From: Candidatus Reidiella endopervernicosa
GTDB taxonomy: Bacteria; Pseudomonadota; Gammaproteobacteria; GCF-013343005
Direction: 5' to 3'
Length of the DNA stretch: 64,000 bases
Assembly: GCF_013343005.1 (NCBI RefSeq)
Contig: NZ_CP054491.1
Coordinates: forward strand, 930,001-994,000
Each line of letters starts with the position of its first letter. Position 1 is the first letter of the stretch. Below, in pieces: positions 8,608 to 17,543 of this stretch. The notes below the pieces were generated by a model, which saw only the letters and a program-made list of their open reading frames with translations, did not search any database and was not told the origin of the DNA. The position numbers and the translations under genes are program-made.

Positions 8608-9283
8608 TTAGATGGCCAGCTCCAGCAGGGCCTGAACATCGTTGATTGTGATCTCACCACGATGGGTGTCGATTAAGCCCCGTTTTGCCAGCGCGATAAA
8701 TGGCGGGAGGCAATCTCCCTGGCCGTGCCAAGCTCAATGGCGAGATCGGATTGTTTGATTTTGATGTTCTGCTCTTCACCCATCTTTTCGATCAGCAGTC
8801 CGGCCAGGCGGTTTTCCACGGGGATAAACGCGTGGTTGGCAAAGCGTTCGACGACCTGTTTTAAAGCGTGAGCCGACGTTATTAAAGATCCAGTGTTGAA
8901 AGTCGGGGAGCTATCCATCCACTTCTGAAACTGCTCCTTTCCGCCCAGCAGAGCCATCCATCACTATCGGCTGAGGTGATATAGCTGAAATTCTGATCAT
9001 TGATCAGGTTGATCAGTGAGTGAATGCACAATTGCCCCGGCTCAATGCGATAGAGCAGCAGATTTCGTCCCTGATCATTCTGTAGTTGCACGCGAATAGT
9101 TCCATGGCCCAACAGGACAAAACGATTACAGGGTTGGCCAGGTTTGAACAGAACATCGCCGCTTTTGAATGCCTGCTTGTTCCATGCGTAATCACTTAAA
9201 CCCGGCACCTCCGCGACGCTGGGAAATATGTCGGACAGGACGCGTTGTTCAGACGGTTTTAATTCCATTGCGTATGCAGCCAT
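8608..9283 (-). pseudogene. Crp/Fnr-family regulator, two frameshifts
   Basis: Reconstructed product: MELKPSEQRVLSDIF at the start, a cyclic-nucleotide-binding fold (FKSGDVLFKPGQPC, LGHGTIRVQL, GRNLLLYRIEPGQLC), then a helix-turn-helix (SDLAIELGTAREIASRHLSRL) and a C-terminal wing ending at the TAA at 8608-8610. The start could be 9283 or the internal Met at 9268. The frame is lost near 8945 and near 8685, and correcting both gives a full-length protein. No Fnr-type N-terminal cysteine cluster is seen. Its neighbour at 9522-9760 has two tandem palindromic sites where an activator of this family would bind. Whether the gene is dead or mis-sequenced is unresolved. Confidence 0.75.
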
Positions 9284-9413
9284 ATTGCCAGGGTGACGAC
9301 CCGAGTAACGGTCGGAGCATAGATTGCTCTGGAGAACTCTATCGATAAGTATTTGATATGAGTCAGTTAAAGTAAAGTTGGTGAGCTGCTGGGACGCAGT
9401 CTGCTTTCAGCAT

Positions 9414-9437
9414 GAAAAAAGCCCCGAAATCGGGGCT
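9414..9437 (-). terminator. Rho-independent terminator of the repeat-peptide gene
   Basis: AGCCCCGATTTCGGGGCT stem followed by TTTTTT on the minus strand, downstream of the peptide stop at 9522. Confidence 0.85.
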
Positions 9438-9521
9438 AAAATGTGAGTGGAGTTCAAGATGGCTTGAGAGGTTCGTGAATATCCACTCGGACACACACTA
9501 AATAGTTGGAGTTACTCCAAT

Positions 9522-9760
9522 TTAAAACCCTTCCGGCCAGTTAATGCCATCCACATCAAGCGAGCTTATCTCGATAGATTCCTGAGTTGCTGTGGCAAAA
9601 CCATAGGCCAGTTAAGCCCGTCTGCTGCATCGAACTGTTCTACCGCAGGTTGTGCGGCAAAACCGTAGGGCCAGTTGAAACCATCAGCCTGCTCAGAAGC
9701 GTGCAGATGAGAAGCGCCAAGCAGGGCCAGTAGTGCCAGAGATGAGCCAAGTTTTTTCAT
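9522..9760 (-). CDS. Small secreted peptide with three DGxNWPxGF repeats (one-base frameshift)
   Basis: MKKLGSSLALLALLGASHLHA is a clear signal peptide. The mature part carries ADGFNWPYGFA, then ADGLNWP and, at the end, DGINWPEGF. As sequenced the second unit shifts frame (NWPMVLP, stop at 9566). Adding one base after NWP restores NWPYGFATATQESIEISS and the third unit, with the stop at 9522. So three evenly spaced copies of the same motif lie in about 58 mature residues. It has its own promoter, tandem operators and a terminator, so it is a single-gene unit. I do not recognise the family. A secreted signal, a modified-peptide precursor or a surface adhesive are all possible. Confidence 0.7.
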
Positions 9761-9791
9761 AATCTTTTCCTCGTAAGAAGTGGATGACCGC

Positions 9792-9797
9792 AGTATA
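9792..9797 (-). promoter_or_regulatory. -10 element (TATACT) of the repeat-peptide gene
   Basis: TATACT on the minus strand, about 32 bases before the ATG. No good -35 lies 17 bp upstream, so the promoter probably needs an activator. The inferred start site is near 9785. Confidence 0.55.
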
Positions 9798-9818
9798 GGG
9801 AGATGAGGAAAAAGTAGA

Positions 9819-9831
9819 GTGACTGAGTCAC
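9819..9831. promoter_or_regulatory. Operator-like palindrome GTGAC-N3-GTCAC, proximal
   Basis: GTGACTGAGTCAC. It is centred about 40 bp upstream of the inferred start site, the usual position of a class II Crp/Fnr-type activator. It is paired with the site at 9849-9861. Confidence 0.6.
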
Positions 9832-9848
9832 TTAGCTGTGGGGGTGGT

Positions 9849-9861
9849 GTGACATGGTCAC
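9849..9861. promoter_or_regulatory. Operator-like palindrome GTGAC-N3-GTCAC, distal
   Basis: GTGACATGGTCAC, flanked to give TGTGACATGGTCACA. It lies exactly 30 bp (about three helical turns) from the proximal site, so both would sit on the same DNA face. Confidence 0.6.
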
Positions 9862-9944
9862 ATAAGCCTACTCAGTTAACATTATGCAGCTATTAAATAG
9901 TCGGTCATTGGTTCGCCGGGGCAATCATGTGGCGTGGAAAGAAG

Positions 9945-10330
9945 GGTGGGCAATGGATGTTGCCCACGCTGTTGTGGAAGGAGTGCTTGGGATGATTTGT
10001 ATTGTAGGAGTTATTAGCTGATGGTTTCATGAGGCACGTCCATGTGGCCTCACCCTTCGGGCAGCTTAGGCTGTGCAAATCGGCGATCCTGCCGATTTGT
10101 CGCCCTGTGCGGTGAGGTACTTTCTCTTAACCGCATAAGAGAAAGTACACAAAGAGGTCGCTCTTGCGTATCCCTGCGCGAAGTGCAGGATGCAAGAGTG
10201 CCGAGAAGCACATAGATGTGCGAGAGCGGCCTTCTCGTCATTACAGGCGCGAATAACAACTCGCTACGATCAAACAGTCGTTCGCTAAATCCTGTAATGC
10301 CTGCGATGCTCGCTCTGCATCGAGGCGATA
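9945..10330. repeat. Mosaic of intergenic repeats (family B copy 1, hairpins)
   Basis: No gene seen. The region holds a GTGGGCAA/TTGCCCAC hairpin (about 9949-9970). It also holds a block beginning CATGAGGCACGTCCATGTG and continuing through CGGCGATCCTGCCGATTTGTCG to GCGATGCTCGCTCTGCATCGAG, which is shared with 11530-11670 and in part with 12022-12055 and 14130-14250. At 10117-10148 there is a perfect inverted repeat with 13-bp arms GTACTTTCTCTTA/TAAGAGAAAGTAC. The short ORFs here are not convincing. Confidence 0.6.
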
Positions 10331-10364
10331 AAGTTCAACACCATTGCCAATCGTTAACAGACTC

Positions 10365-10443
10365 GTAGCCCGGATGGAGTAACACGCAATCCGGGAGGAT
10401 GATATTGAGACCCCCGGATTGCGTTTCACTCCACCCGGGCTAC
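10365..10443. repeat. BIME-like pair of REP palindromes
   Basis: GTAGCCCGGATGGAGT then AACACGCAATCCGGG, followed by the reverse-oriented unit CCCGGATTGCGTTTCACTCC then ACCCGGGCTAC. A typical two-unit BIME arrangement, downstream of the pentapeptide gene. Confidence 0.8.
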
Positions 10444-10466
10444 ATGCCTGGGAAGTGAATTCGCGT

Positions 10467-10987
10467 CTACAAACACTTCCCAATCGATCCGGGCGCGCAG
10501 ATCCGGCCATCTGTCCAGGTTGCTCCATCGAATTTAGCTTTAATCAGGATGGCACCACTCAGATTGGCACCCTGAAGGTTGGCTCCGCTCAGGTCTGCAT
10601 CCAGCAGGTTGATCTTCTGCATATTGGCCAGCATCAGGTTGGCCTCCTGCAAATTAGCCGCATGCATATGAGCGCCTTCCAGATTTGCGAGCATTAGGTC
10701 GGCACCCTTCAGATTGACCAGTTGCATAATGGCGTACGAAAAATTGGCCCGCTGTAGATTCGCGCCATCCAGTCGCATCTTCTCCATCGAAGCGTGATTC
10801 ATGTCGAGGCCCGGTGCGTTCAATCCCACCCGCACGGCGTCGGTGCACTGGGCGTCAGGCTCCAGCTTGCAGAGGGAGTTGGCGTTATCAAGTGTGTCGA
10901 CTTTATCGGTCCAGGCGATGGCAGCTGGCAGGTAGAGTGTTGCTAGTAGTGTGGCAAGTGTAGTGGTTATTCGGTTGTGCTTTTCAT
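10467..10987 (-). CDS. Secreted pentapeptide-repeat protein (start region frameshifted)
   Basis: A run of A(N/D)LxxA pentapeptides (LDGANLQRANF, LKGADLMLANL, LSGANLQGANLSGA) from about residue 65 forms a right-handed quadrilateral beta-helix. Upstream coding gives a hydrophobic signal (ITTTLATLLATLYLPAAIA) and two cysteines (SLCKLEPDAQC). GGAGG precedes the ATG at 10987. The ATG frame stops after seven codons, and adding one A to the AAAA run gives MKKHNRITTT and a full protein. A final pair of cysteines (RICAPGSIGKC) may form disulfides. Role unknown; such proteins act in protection of gyrase or as structural periplasmic proteins. Confidence 0.75.
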
Positions 10988-11093
10988 CGTGTGTACGCCT
11001 CCGGGGTTCTTATCTTCTGAAGAGTGCCAGCCTTAATAGAGTGGGCTGGCTTTGTTGTTTTAGCGGCTCTCATCTTATGTTCGAGTCCGCCAC

Positions 11094-11375
11094 CGCTGAC
11101 CGCCATGGATAGCGAAGCGAAGGCGGTTAGTCCGCGATAGTCGACGCCGTCTGCATATTCGTAGTTGAGAGCGCGAGCGGACGACGAAGAAGATGCAGCA
11201 GCGGCTTTATGTCGGCGTAGAGTCACTGAGGGAGTTGTGTAGAGCCGCGAAGAGGTGATTACGCAACGAACGCAGGACGTCGGGGCGCCGTAGGCATAAA
11301 TGGTCGCGTTAAGTTTTTGCTGTTTGCTTGGGCTTGGATGCCCAAAACAAACTTTCGCAAAAATAGCGACTCCCG
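11094..11375 (+). repeat. 280-bp interspersed element, copy 2
   Basis: Full copy, CGCTGACC to CTCCCG. Belongs to the subgroup with GGATAGCGAAGCGAAGGCGG in the left hairpin. It is intergenic, upstream of the pentapeptide gene. Confidence 0.95.
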
Positions 11376-11528
11376 TCGTCTATTTATAGTTGAAATAAAC
11401 GAGTCTGTATTCAAGTGTTTGGAGGTAGTGCTAGGTAGGTAGGGTGGGTTGAGCAAAGCGATATCACTACATGCTGTCGCAGATTGGTGATTGGAATATT
11501 TGGGATTACGAGATATCAGCAGATGGTT

Positions 11529-11672
11529 TCATGAGGCACGTCCATGTGCCTCACCCTTCGGGCAGCTTGGCGCTGTGCAAATCGGCGATCCTGCCGATTT
11601 GTCGCTACGCTCAGACATGCTGCCCACTCAATCCTGAAATCACTGCGATGCTCGCTCTGCATCGAGGGAATG
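11529..11672 (+). repeat. Family B repeat, copy 2
   Basis: Shares CATGAGGCACGTCCATGTG, CACCCTTCGGGCAGCTT, GCAAATCGGCGATCCTGCCG and GCGATGCTCGCTCTGCATCG with 10029-10318 but lacks the central 100 bp or so. Confidence 0.65.
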
Positions 11673-11728
11673 AAGGTCAACACCGCGTCCATTCGTTGGC
11701 AGCTATATGGGTAAACTGTCCCAGAGTT

Positions 11729-11788
11729 AAACCGGGTCAGAGAGCATTATTCTCTAATATTAGAAATAATTGTTCTCTGACACGGTTT
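11729..11788. repeat. 60-bp palindromic element
   Basis: AAACCGGGTCAGAGA and TCTCTGACACGGTTT are inverted 15-base arms with one mismatch around an AT-rich centre. It overlaps the 3' end of the small ORF at 11737-11982. Confidence 0.6.
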
Positions 11789-11982
11789 TTCAAAAGTGAT
11801 GCTGAAAGACTCCCAAACCAGCCAATATCTCTAACAACGCGAAATAACCACTCCTTGTAAGCCTCGTCGGCTGAAACGAATACAATACTCGAATCCACGA
11901 ATTGACCTTTAAGAGCAGTGCTAATACCCGCCATAAGCATTGCTGTACTAATTAGTACGTTAACTAAACTAGAGGTTTTCAT
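11737..11982 (-). CDS. Hypothetical small protein, possible signal peptide
   Basis: 81 codons, MKTSSLVNVLISTAMLMAGI at the start, which resembles a signal peptide or membrane anchor. No recognised domain. Its C-terminal third is encoded by the 60-bp palindrome, so the true end may have been altered by that insertion. AT-rich compared with the housekeeping genes. No operon partner. Weakly supported as a real gene. Confidence 0.35.
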   Translation of the reverse strand: MKTSSLVNVLISTAMLMAGISTALKGQFVDSSIVFVSADEAYKEWLFRVVRDIGWFGSLSASLLKNRVREQLFLILENNAL

Positions 11983-12208
11983 TTTATAGTGAAGCTCCCT
12001 ATTGTTTTGTGTGATCGCTCTGAATCACTGTGATGTTCGCTTTGCATCGAGAGGTGGGAGTCAACGCCGTCGCCAATAGCTAGCAGCTAAATTATGTATG
12101 CTGCCCCGGAATTGCGCGTGTGTTTATTGTTGGCTCTAGATGTCCAGCTCATGGTTCGGCTTTTGCAATCTAGCACATGGTAAGCGATTGCCTCGGAGTG
12201 CATTCGTT

Positions 12209-12493
12209 CGCTGACCGCCATGGAGAGCGAAGTGAGAGCGGTTAGTCCCCGATAGTCGACGCCGTCTGCCTATTCGTAGTTGAGAGCGCGAGCGAACGAC
12301 GAAGAAGATGCAGCAGCGGCTTTATGTCGGCGTAGAGTCACTGAGGGAGTTGTGTAGAGCCGCGAAGAGGTGATTACGCAACGTACGCAGGACGGTCGGG
12401 GCGCCGTAGGCATAAATGGTCGCGTTAAGTTTTTGCTGTTTGCTTGGGCTTGGATGCCCAAAACAAACTTTCGCAAAAATAGCGACTCCCCGG
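12209..12493 (+). repeat. 280-bp interspersed element, copy 3
   Basis: Full copy ending CTCCCCGG. It interrupts or bounds the 3' end of the unknown gene at 12494-13283. After removal an open frame continues past DQKRMHSEAIAYHV, but the original gene end is uncertain. Confidence 0.95.
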
Positions 12494-13283
12494 TTTGATC
12501 AATGATTGGTCTGACGCGAAACTCGATGCCTGGAGTGTCAGCAAACTTGTAGATTTTGTTTCTTAGATGTTCTTCCCACGTAACGGAAACCTCTCGTTCT
12601 CGGCAATAATTGTTCCCTTGTGGCTAGAGAACGCAACCATATCCAGGCGACCAATTACAGAAATTTCTGCCGTTAGTTCTTCACGATTTTGGCCGAGTAT
12701 TACGCGATCCTCCTCGGTAATCTTCATCTCACTGCCTGCGCCAGAAAGCTCCACAAACTCAATTTGGTTTCCATCAATGCCGCCAACTAAACGATCCGCA
12801 GAGTGCTTAGTAACTTGTGCTGCCCAAAGGATGTTTGAATCACCAATCTGAATATTCCCATTACCAGTGTTCGCAATCAGGGTGCCAGACCCGACATTGA
12901 TATTGGCATTGATCGTGATATTCAGAGGGAGCTTTTGCTCGAGAACCTTGGCAACCTCTTTACGTAGGTTGAGGGCCTCTTTGAAAAGCTTGGTTATGGT
13001 GCTGGACAGTTGATAGCCGCCATCGGAAGCTAATACGGTCAGAACCTCTTTGTGGGTAAAGACAAAATCAATAGAAATTCGATTGAACCTGGCTTGATCT
13101 GTACTTGGTAATCGATTTGTTTTTGATTTTCGGAGTAAGCTGGCGACGCCCGAGTTGTACTGCAATAAGGCGGTCGGTTATGGAGCGGTAGCTAGATAGA
13201 AGAAGCTCCATTGATCGTAAATCATAGGTGCCGTCTTCGAATGCGGCTCCTTTAGCGTAGAAGCGAAAATCGTGATCACTCAT
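12494..13283 (-). pseudogene. Unknown protein next to the TIR gene, several frameshifts
   Basis: Starts MSDHDFRFYAKGAAFEDGT at 13283. Frame changes near 13120-13070 and near 12590 must be corrected to join SMELLLSSYRSITDRLIA, ISIDFVFTHKEVLTVLASDG, the Asn/Gly-rich NANINVGSGTLIANTGNGNI, and the C-terminal WEEHLRNKIYKFADTPGIEF. I do not recognise the family. It lies directly downstream of the TIR gene on the same strand with a gap of about 125 bp, and the two may form one unit. The downstream end meets element copy 3. The NTGNGNIQIGDSN stretch resembles the short beta segments often found in immunity or effector proteins; that is only an impression. Confidence 0.5.
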
Positions 13284-13408
13284 CCGTGTGCTCCTTTCCT
13301 ATTTGACTAATGCCGTGCTAAGCCGGGCATCGTGGCGGGGTTTGCCTTTGTGCTATGTTGCACTAAGTCAAGCGCCGTGGAGGTGGGCGGTTGAGCTGAT
13401 TATTAAGT

Positions 13409-13864
13409 TCATGCTTTTGTAAGCAAGAACGCCAATGCAATAACAAGAATGCCTACTATTACGCCCGCCCAGAACTTATCTACTTGTATTTTATCTGCGA
13501 TTTTTCTATTGCTGAGTGAAGCCTCTCGGGGCTGTCTTTTAGATTGATTGCTTGGTGATTCCCAACCCAGCCGGGTAGTTCTTCAGGTGTTATATCAATT
13601 AGCAACGGTATAATGGTTTTCTTTTGAATTAAAGATGCCCCAATTTCTTGTTGAACTGCTTGTGACTCACAAGCGTTTTTGATGCCAGAAAGAAACCCAA
13701 TCAGCTTTGTCCAGTTTCTCAAAAATTACATCTGTCCATTTGCTCCCAGGTTCAATTGATATTCCTGCTAGAAACATTTCTATGCCAGCCATGGAAGTTA
13801 ATGAATAAAGCTTTTTCGCCAGCTCTTCATCCTTCGTTGAATAGCTTATAAATGCTGAACTCAA
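13409..13864 (-). pseudogene. TIR-domain protein with C-terminal membrane helix, two frameshifts
   Basis: N-terminal TIR domain: SAFISYSTKDEELAKKLYSL, GIEMFLAGISIEPGSKW and, after a frame change near 13690, NACESQAVQQEIG carrying the glutamate expected in the NADase active site. The following IPLLIDITPEELPGW matches the usual betaD/E region. A second change near 13490 (five A instead of four) must be corrected to read a C-terminal helix (FWAGVIVGILVIALAFLL), with the stop at 13409. Bacterial TIR proteins cleave NAD+ or make signal nucleotides in antiphage defence. A membrane-anchored TIR with a co-directional unknown gene is a plausible defence pair. It reads as broken here. Confidence 0.7.
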
Positions 13865-14396
13865 ATTGCCCCTTTGTTGTAGAGCTTAACAGTGAATATG
13901 AATCTGGCGCATATATTGCCATATGCGGTCGGCTCGTATGTTGCGATATGTCACTAAGAACTCTCACTTTAGTGGGGTCTGTCGTTTTGAATGGGTTTGA
14001 TAAGGTGTTTCTGCATCCTGCATGACTCTTCCCGGTTGTGTGAGCCTATGCCGCACTCAGTTAGAGTGTGGTCTGTGCTACGTGTATGAGATTAACTAAA
14101 TCTTATGAGGGTGCCAAATCGGTTCGGTTTTGTTCCGTCGATGCAGGCGAGCATCGCAGTGATTTCAGGATTGAGTGGGCAGCTTGTCCGAGCGCAGCGA
14201 GTTCTGCCCACGCCTGAAATCATGAGAAGCGGAGTGAACCGCGAAGCGGCAAATCGTCGGAGAGGTTTCTTTCCCCTATTTCTTTCTAAAAGAAATGGGG
14301 TTGCTGCCCCTAATGGAGTTTAAGAGAGTCTACTGAACGTGCAGGGCAGTAATACCCGACGAAAGTTGGCTAAGTGTTATTTGAAACGGGTAGCGT
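13865..14396. other. Intergenic region without a recognised gene
   Basis: Contains a CGCATAT/ATATGCG hairpin near 13906-13926 and a reverse-oriented fragment of family B (GATGCAGGCGAGCATCGCAG near 14139). Near 14271-14297 there is a CCCTATTTCTTTC/AGAAATGGGG hairpin. The short ORFs show no coding character. Confidence 0.5.
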
Positions 14397-15761
14397 CTAA
14401 CGCTTCCGTCTCTTCAACCAAATACCTAATCCCACCCCCAACAACCCCACCGGCACCACCAACAAAAACCCAACCCCAATCACCGCCATCGCGGTGTTCG
14501 ACAGCTCGAGTGTGGTGTCGGACGCGGTGCGGCTGCGGATGGTGATCAGCGCGTCGTCGTGGCTTAGCCACTCGACCATGGCGAGGCCGAGGTCGAGGTT
14601 GCCGCCGTTGCCGAGGTAGCTGTTGCTGAGGAAGTCGCCGTCGCCGATGACGATGGCGCGTTGGTTGGTGGTTTCGCCGTTGGTGGTCTCTCCCTCCATG
14701 GTGCGGGTCAGTGCAAGGGCGAGGTTGAAGGGGCCTTCGCGCTCTCCTTCGTCGGCATCCATGGCGATGGTCCCTTCGATTGTGCCGGTCTCATTCCAGG
14801 TGCCGGGGAGGGTGGTGATGAGCGGTTCGCCCTGCCACTCGTTGGTCTCTTCGAACTCCAGTGCGGCGCTCTGCGGGTAGAGGGTCAGCGCGGTGAAGTT
14901 GCTGGTGACGGCGTGGAAGGGGTAATCGGGTACGACTACGATAGCGGGGTTGTCGATGCCGAGTTTGCTGCTGTTGGTATCGACCAGGGTGCCGGGTAGT
15001 TTGGTGATGCCGAGTGAGTCGATTAGCTCCTCAGTCCCGACTCGCTGTCTGGCTCGGTGAGCCAGAGCAGGTTGCCGCCGCTCTGCAGATAGCCTTCGAT
15101 CAGTGCGATCTCGCCCTCCAGCAGTGCCAACTGTGGGCTGGCGATTACCAGCAGTTCAGTGTTGCCGGGGATGGCACCGAGCTTGGCGAGGTTGAGCGGT
15201 TGCAGCTTAAAACCCTTGCGCTCCAGCTCACTGCCGAAGCTGCCCAGCGCGTGGTTCGCCTCGCTGCGCAGGTCGCGCTCACCATGCCCCTCAAGATAGG
15301 CGATCCAGCGATCGCCGCTGCGGCTCAGGCGACGTAGGGCGTTGGTTACATTCTGTTCATTAATTGCCTGCAGCTGTTCGCTACGCCCCTGATAGTGGAT
15401 CAGCAGTGCGCCGTTGCCGAGGTTGAGCTCGCGCATGCGTTGCGGATTGAGGTCGGGGTTGATGAAGCTGATTTCGATATCGCCCTTGGAGCGCTGGTAG
15501 CGGTCGATGAAGCTTTCGATCTGGCGACGCAGCTCCCCCTCTTCACGCACAAATGCCTCGATCTTCACGGGGGCATTGAGAGTGGCGAGCAGATCGCTGC
15601 TCGTCTCGGAGAGGGAGTTGCGGCCGCTGTGGGTCCAGTCCGCTTCGAAGCTGTAGTGGGTGCTGAGCCAGGCGATCAGTCCGACCGCGGTGAGAAACAG
15701 CGCGATGAAGAGGTAGTGGCTTGAAGCGTGCCATGCGCCGTGTCGAGGTGGTCTGTTTCAT
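14397..15761 (-). pseudogene. GldG-like ABC auxiliary protein, frameshifted
   Basis: Third gene of the ABC-2 operon. After MKQTTSTRR a frame change near 15740 leads to the membrane segment HYLFIALFLTAVGLIAW. A periplasmic domain follows (VKIEAFVREEGELRRQI, ISFINPDLNPQRMRELN, YLEGHGERDL, GGNLLWLTEPDS). After a second change near 15025 it continues LIDSLGITKLPGTLVD, VIGDGDFLSNSYLGNGGN, and a C-terminal helix ending IWLKRRKR. This is the arrangement of GldG/PF09822-type proteins, which sit with GldA/GldF-type ATPase and permease. The GDGDF-N-GN motif is typical. The cargo of such exporters is mostly unknown outside gliding bacteria. Confidence 0.7.
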
Positions 15762-15773
15762 TCTGGTTCCCTA

Positions 15774-16529
15774 CTATGGCTGCAGCCGCTCGGCATCGAG
15801 GCAGCGGATGCTGAGCACCAGAAAGGTGGTGATGAAGAGCAGATAGTAGACGATGTCGCTGCTGTTGAAGACACCCTTGAGCAGTGATTCGTGGTGGCGT
15901 AGTAGTGAGAGGTAGCTGAAGACGTTACCTACCTCGTCGCCGCTATTACCGGAGAGGTCGATGATCCAGAGCAACAACAGCAGACCGAAGCTGCTGATGC
16001 CGGCGACGGTCGGTTGCTGGGTAAGGGTCGACATGAAGAGCCCGGCGGCGGTGAAGGCGGCGGTGAGCAGTAGCAGACCGAGCAGCGCCGAGGCGAACAG
16101 CCCGAAGTCGAGCGTGCCGCCGCTGAGCAGTGAGAGCGGCATCAGCGCGGTGAGGGTGAGCATCAGCAGCAGGAAGGCGAGCAGGCCGAGGTACTTGCCG
16201 AGGATGATCTCGCTCATAGAGATCGGTGCCGAGAGCAGGAGTGTGAGGGTGCGGTTGCGCCGCTCCTCGCTGACCAGACGCATGGTCAGTAGCGGGGTGA
16301 CCAGTAGCAGCACGATCGCGGCGGAGCTGAAGAGTGGGGCGACGATCAGCTCGGCGACGCCGGGTGCGCCGTGCAGGGTGGCAAGCCGTGGCTGCGCCTC
16401 AATGATGTAGTAGTCGACCATGCCGAGAAAGAGCCAGGCGAGGATGAACTGCACCACCGCGAGGATGGTCCAGGCGAGCGGTGAGAGGAACAGCGAGCGC
16501 AGCTCACGGGCGGCGATAGTGAGGATCAT
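15774..16529 (-). CDS. ABC-2 type permease (GldF-like)
   Basis: 251 residues with six predicted membrane helices (FLSPLAWTILAVVQFILAWLFL, VLLLVTPLLTMRLVSEERRNRT and others). The MRLVSEERRNRTL motif with the SAPISMSEIILGKYLG segment is typical of ABC-2 permeases such as NosY/GldF. Its ATG overlaps the restored ATPase stop as ATGA, and the GldG-like gene follows 12 bases later, so all three were co-translated. The frame is intact although both partners are frameshifted. Confidence 0.8.
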   Translation of the reverse strand: MILTIAARELRSLFLSPLAWTILAVVQFILAWLFLGMVDYYIIEAQPRLATLHGAPGVAELIVAPLFSSAAIVLLLVTPLLTMRLVSEERRNRTLTLLLSAPISMSEIILGKYLGLLAFLLLMLTLTALMPLSLLSGGTLDFGLFASALLGLLLLTAAFTAAGLFMSTLTQQPTVAGISSFGLLLLLWIIDLSGNSGDEVGNVFSYLSLLRHHESLLKGVFNSSDIVYYLLFITTFLVLSIRCLDAERLQP

Positions 16530-17472
16530 GCGGCGGCCTCCTCGCCGGTCGCGCCGGTGGTCAGCTCGACAAAGATCTGCTCCAGCGACTTGCGGTGTGA
16601 GTCAGCTCCAGTACGCCCCAGCCGTTCGCGACTGCCGCTTCGGCAACGGCCCCGGCTGGATTGGTCTCTGGTGAGTGTCGCAGTTCGATATAACCCGCAT
16701 CCGATCGCTCGGCCGATTCGATGCCTGGCAGTGCGGTGAGTGCCTCGAGCGGCGGCGGGTTGCTCAGTTTGAGCCGTAGCACCGGCTCGCTGAGGCGTGC
16801 ATCGAGCCCATGCATGGTGTCGCTGAAGAGCAGTTTGCCCTGGTGGATGATCTGCACCCGTGAGCAGGTCGCCTGCACCTCGGGCAGGATGTGGGTGGAG
16901 AGGATCACGCCGTGCTCGTTGCCGAGCTCCCTGATCAGCTGGCGAATCTCGCGAATCTGGATCGGATCGAGGCCAACGGTCGGCTCATCGAGGATCACCA
17001 CCGCCGGGTTGTGGATGATCGCCTGGGCGATGCCGACGCGCTGCTGATACCCCTTGGAGAGGTTGCCGATCAGGCGGCTGCCGACATCAACAAGGCCGCA
17101 ACGCGTCTTGGCGCGATTGAGTGCAGTCTCAATCTCGACTCGTGCGATGCGGTTGAGCTTTGCGCAGTAGCGCAGATACTCATCGACGGTCAGCTCGCGA
17201 TAGAGCGGCGGTTGCTCTGGCAGGTAGCCGAGTTCGGTCTTGGCGCGCTTCGGCTCGTCCAGTAGGTCGACGCCGTTAATCGCCACCGCGCCGGTGGTCG
17301 GTGCTAGATTGCCGGTGATCATCTGCATGGTGGTCGACTTTCCCGCCCCGTTGGGACCGAGAAAACCGAGCACCTCGCCGCGTGCCACCTCGAAGCTGAG
17401 GTTGTCGACGACGCGGTTCTCGCCGTAGAGACGGGTGAGGTTTTCGACACGGATCAGGATTTCGTCACTCAT
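16526..17472 (-). pseudogene. ABC transporter ATPase (GldA/CcmA type), late frameshift
   Basis: Walker A GPNGAGKST (~residue 39), Q-loop YLPEQPPLY, signature LSKGYQQRVG, Walker B AVVILDEPTVGLDP, and the H-loop histidine in STHILPEV are all present. The catalytic part is therefore complete. Close to the end the frame shifts at an AC repeat (16597 region). The sequenced ORF stops at 16561, but the shifted frame gives RKSLEQIFVELTTG and a stop overlapping the permease ATG. The tail beyond the H-loop is a regulatory extension, so partial function is possible. Confidence 0.75.
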
Positions 17473-17543
17473 ACGTTTTATTATTCAGGATCGTTTTAGC
17501 CGTTGCCAAGCGGCGACCATACACCGCAAAGACCGATTCGACT

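Noticed and set aside
12270-12476. Small ORFs inside the repeat elements (MRKFVLGIQAQ.. type), seen at several loci
   Set aside because: They are antisense frames of the 280-bp element; indels between copies destroy the frame, so they are not annotated as genes.
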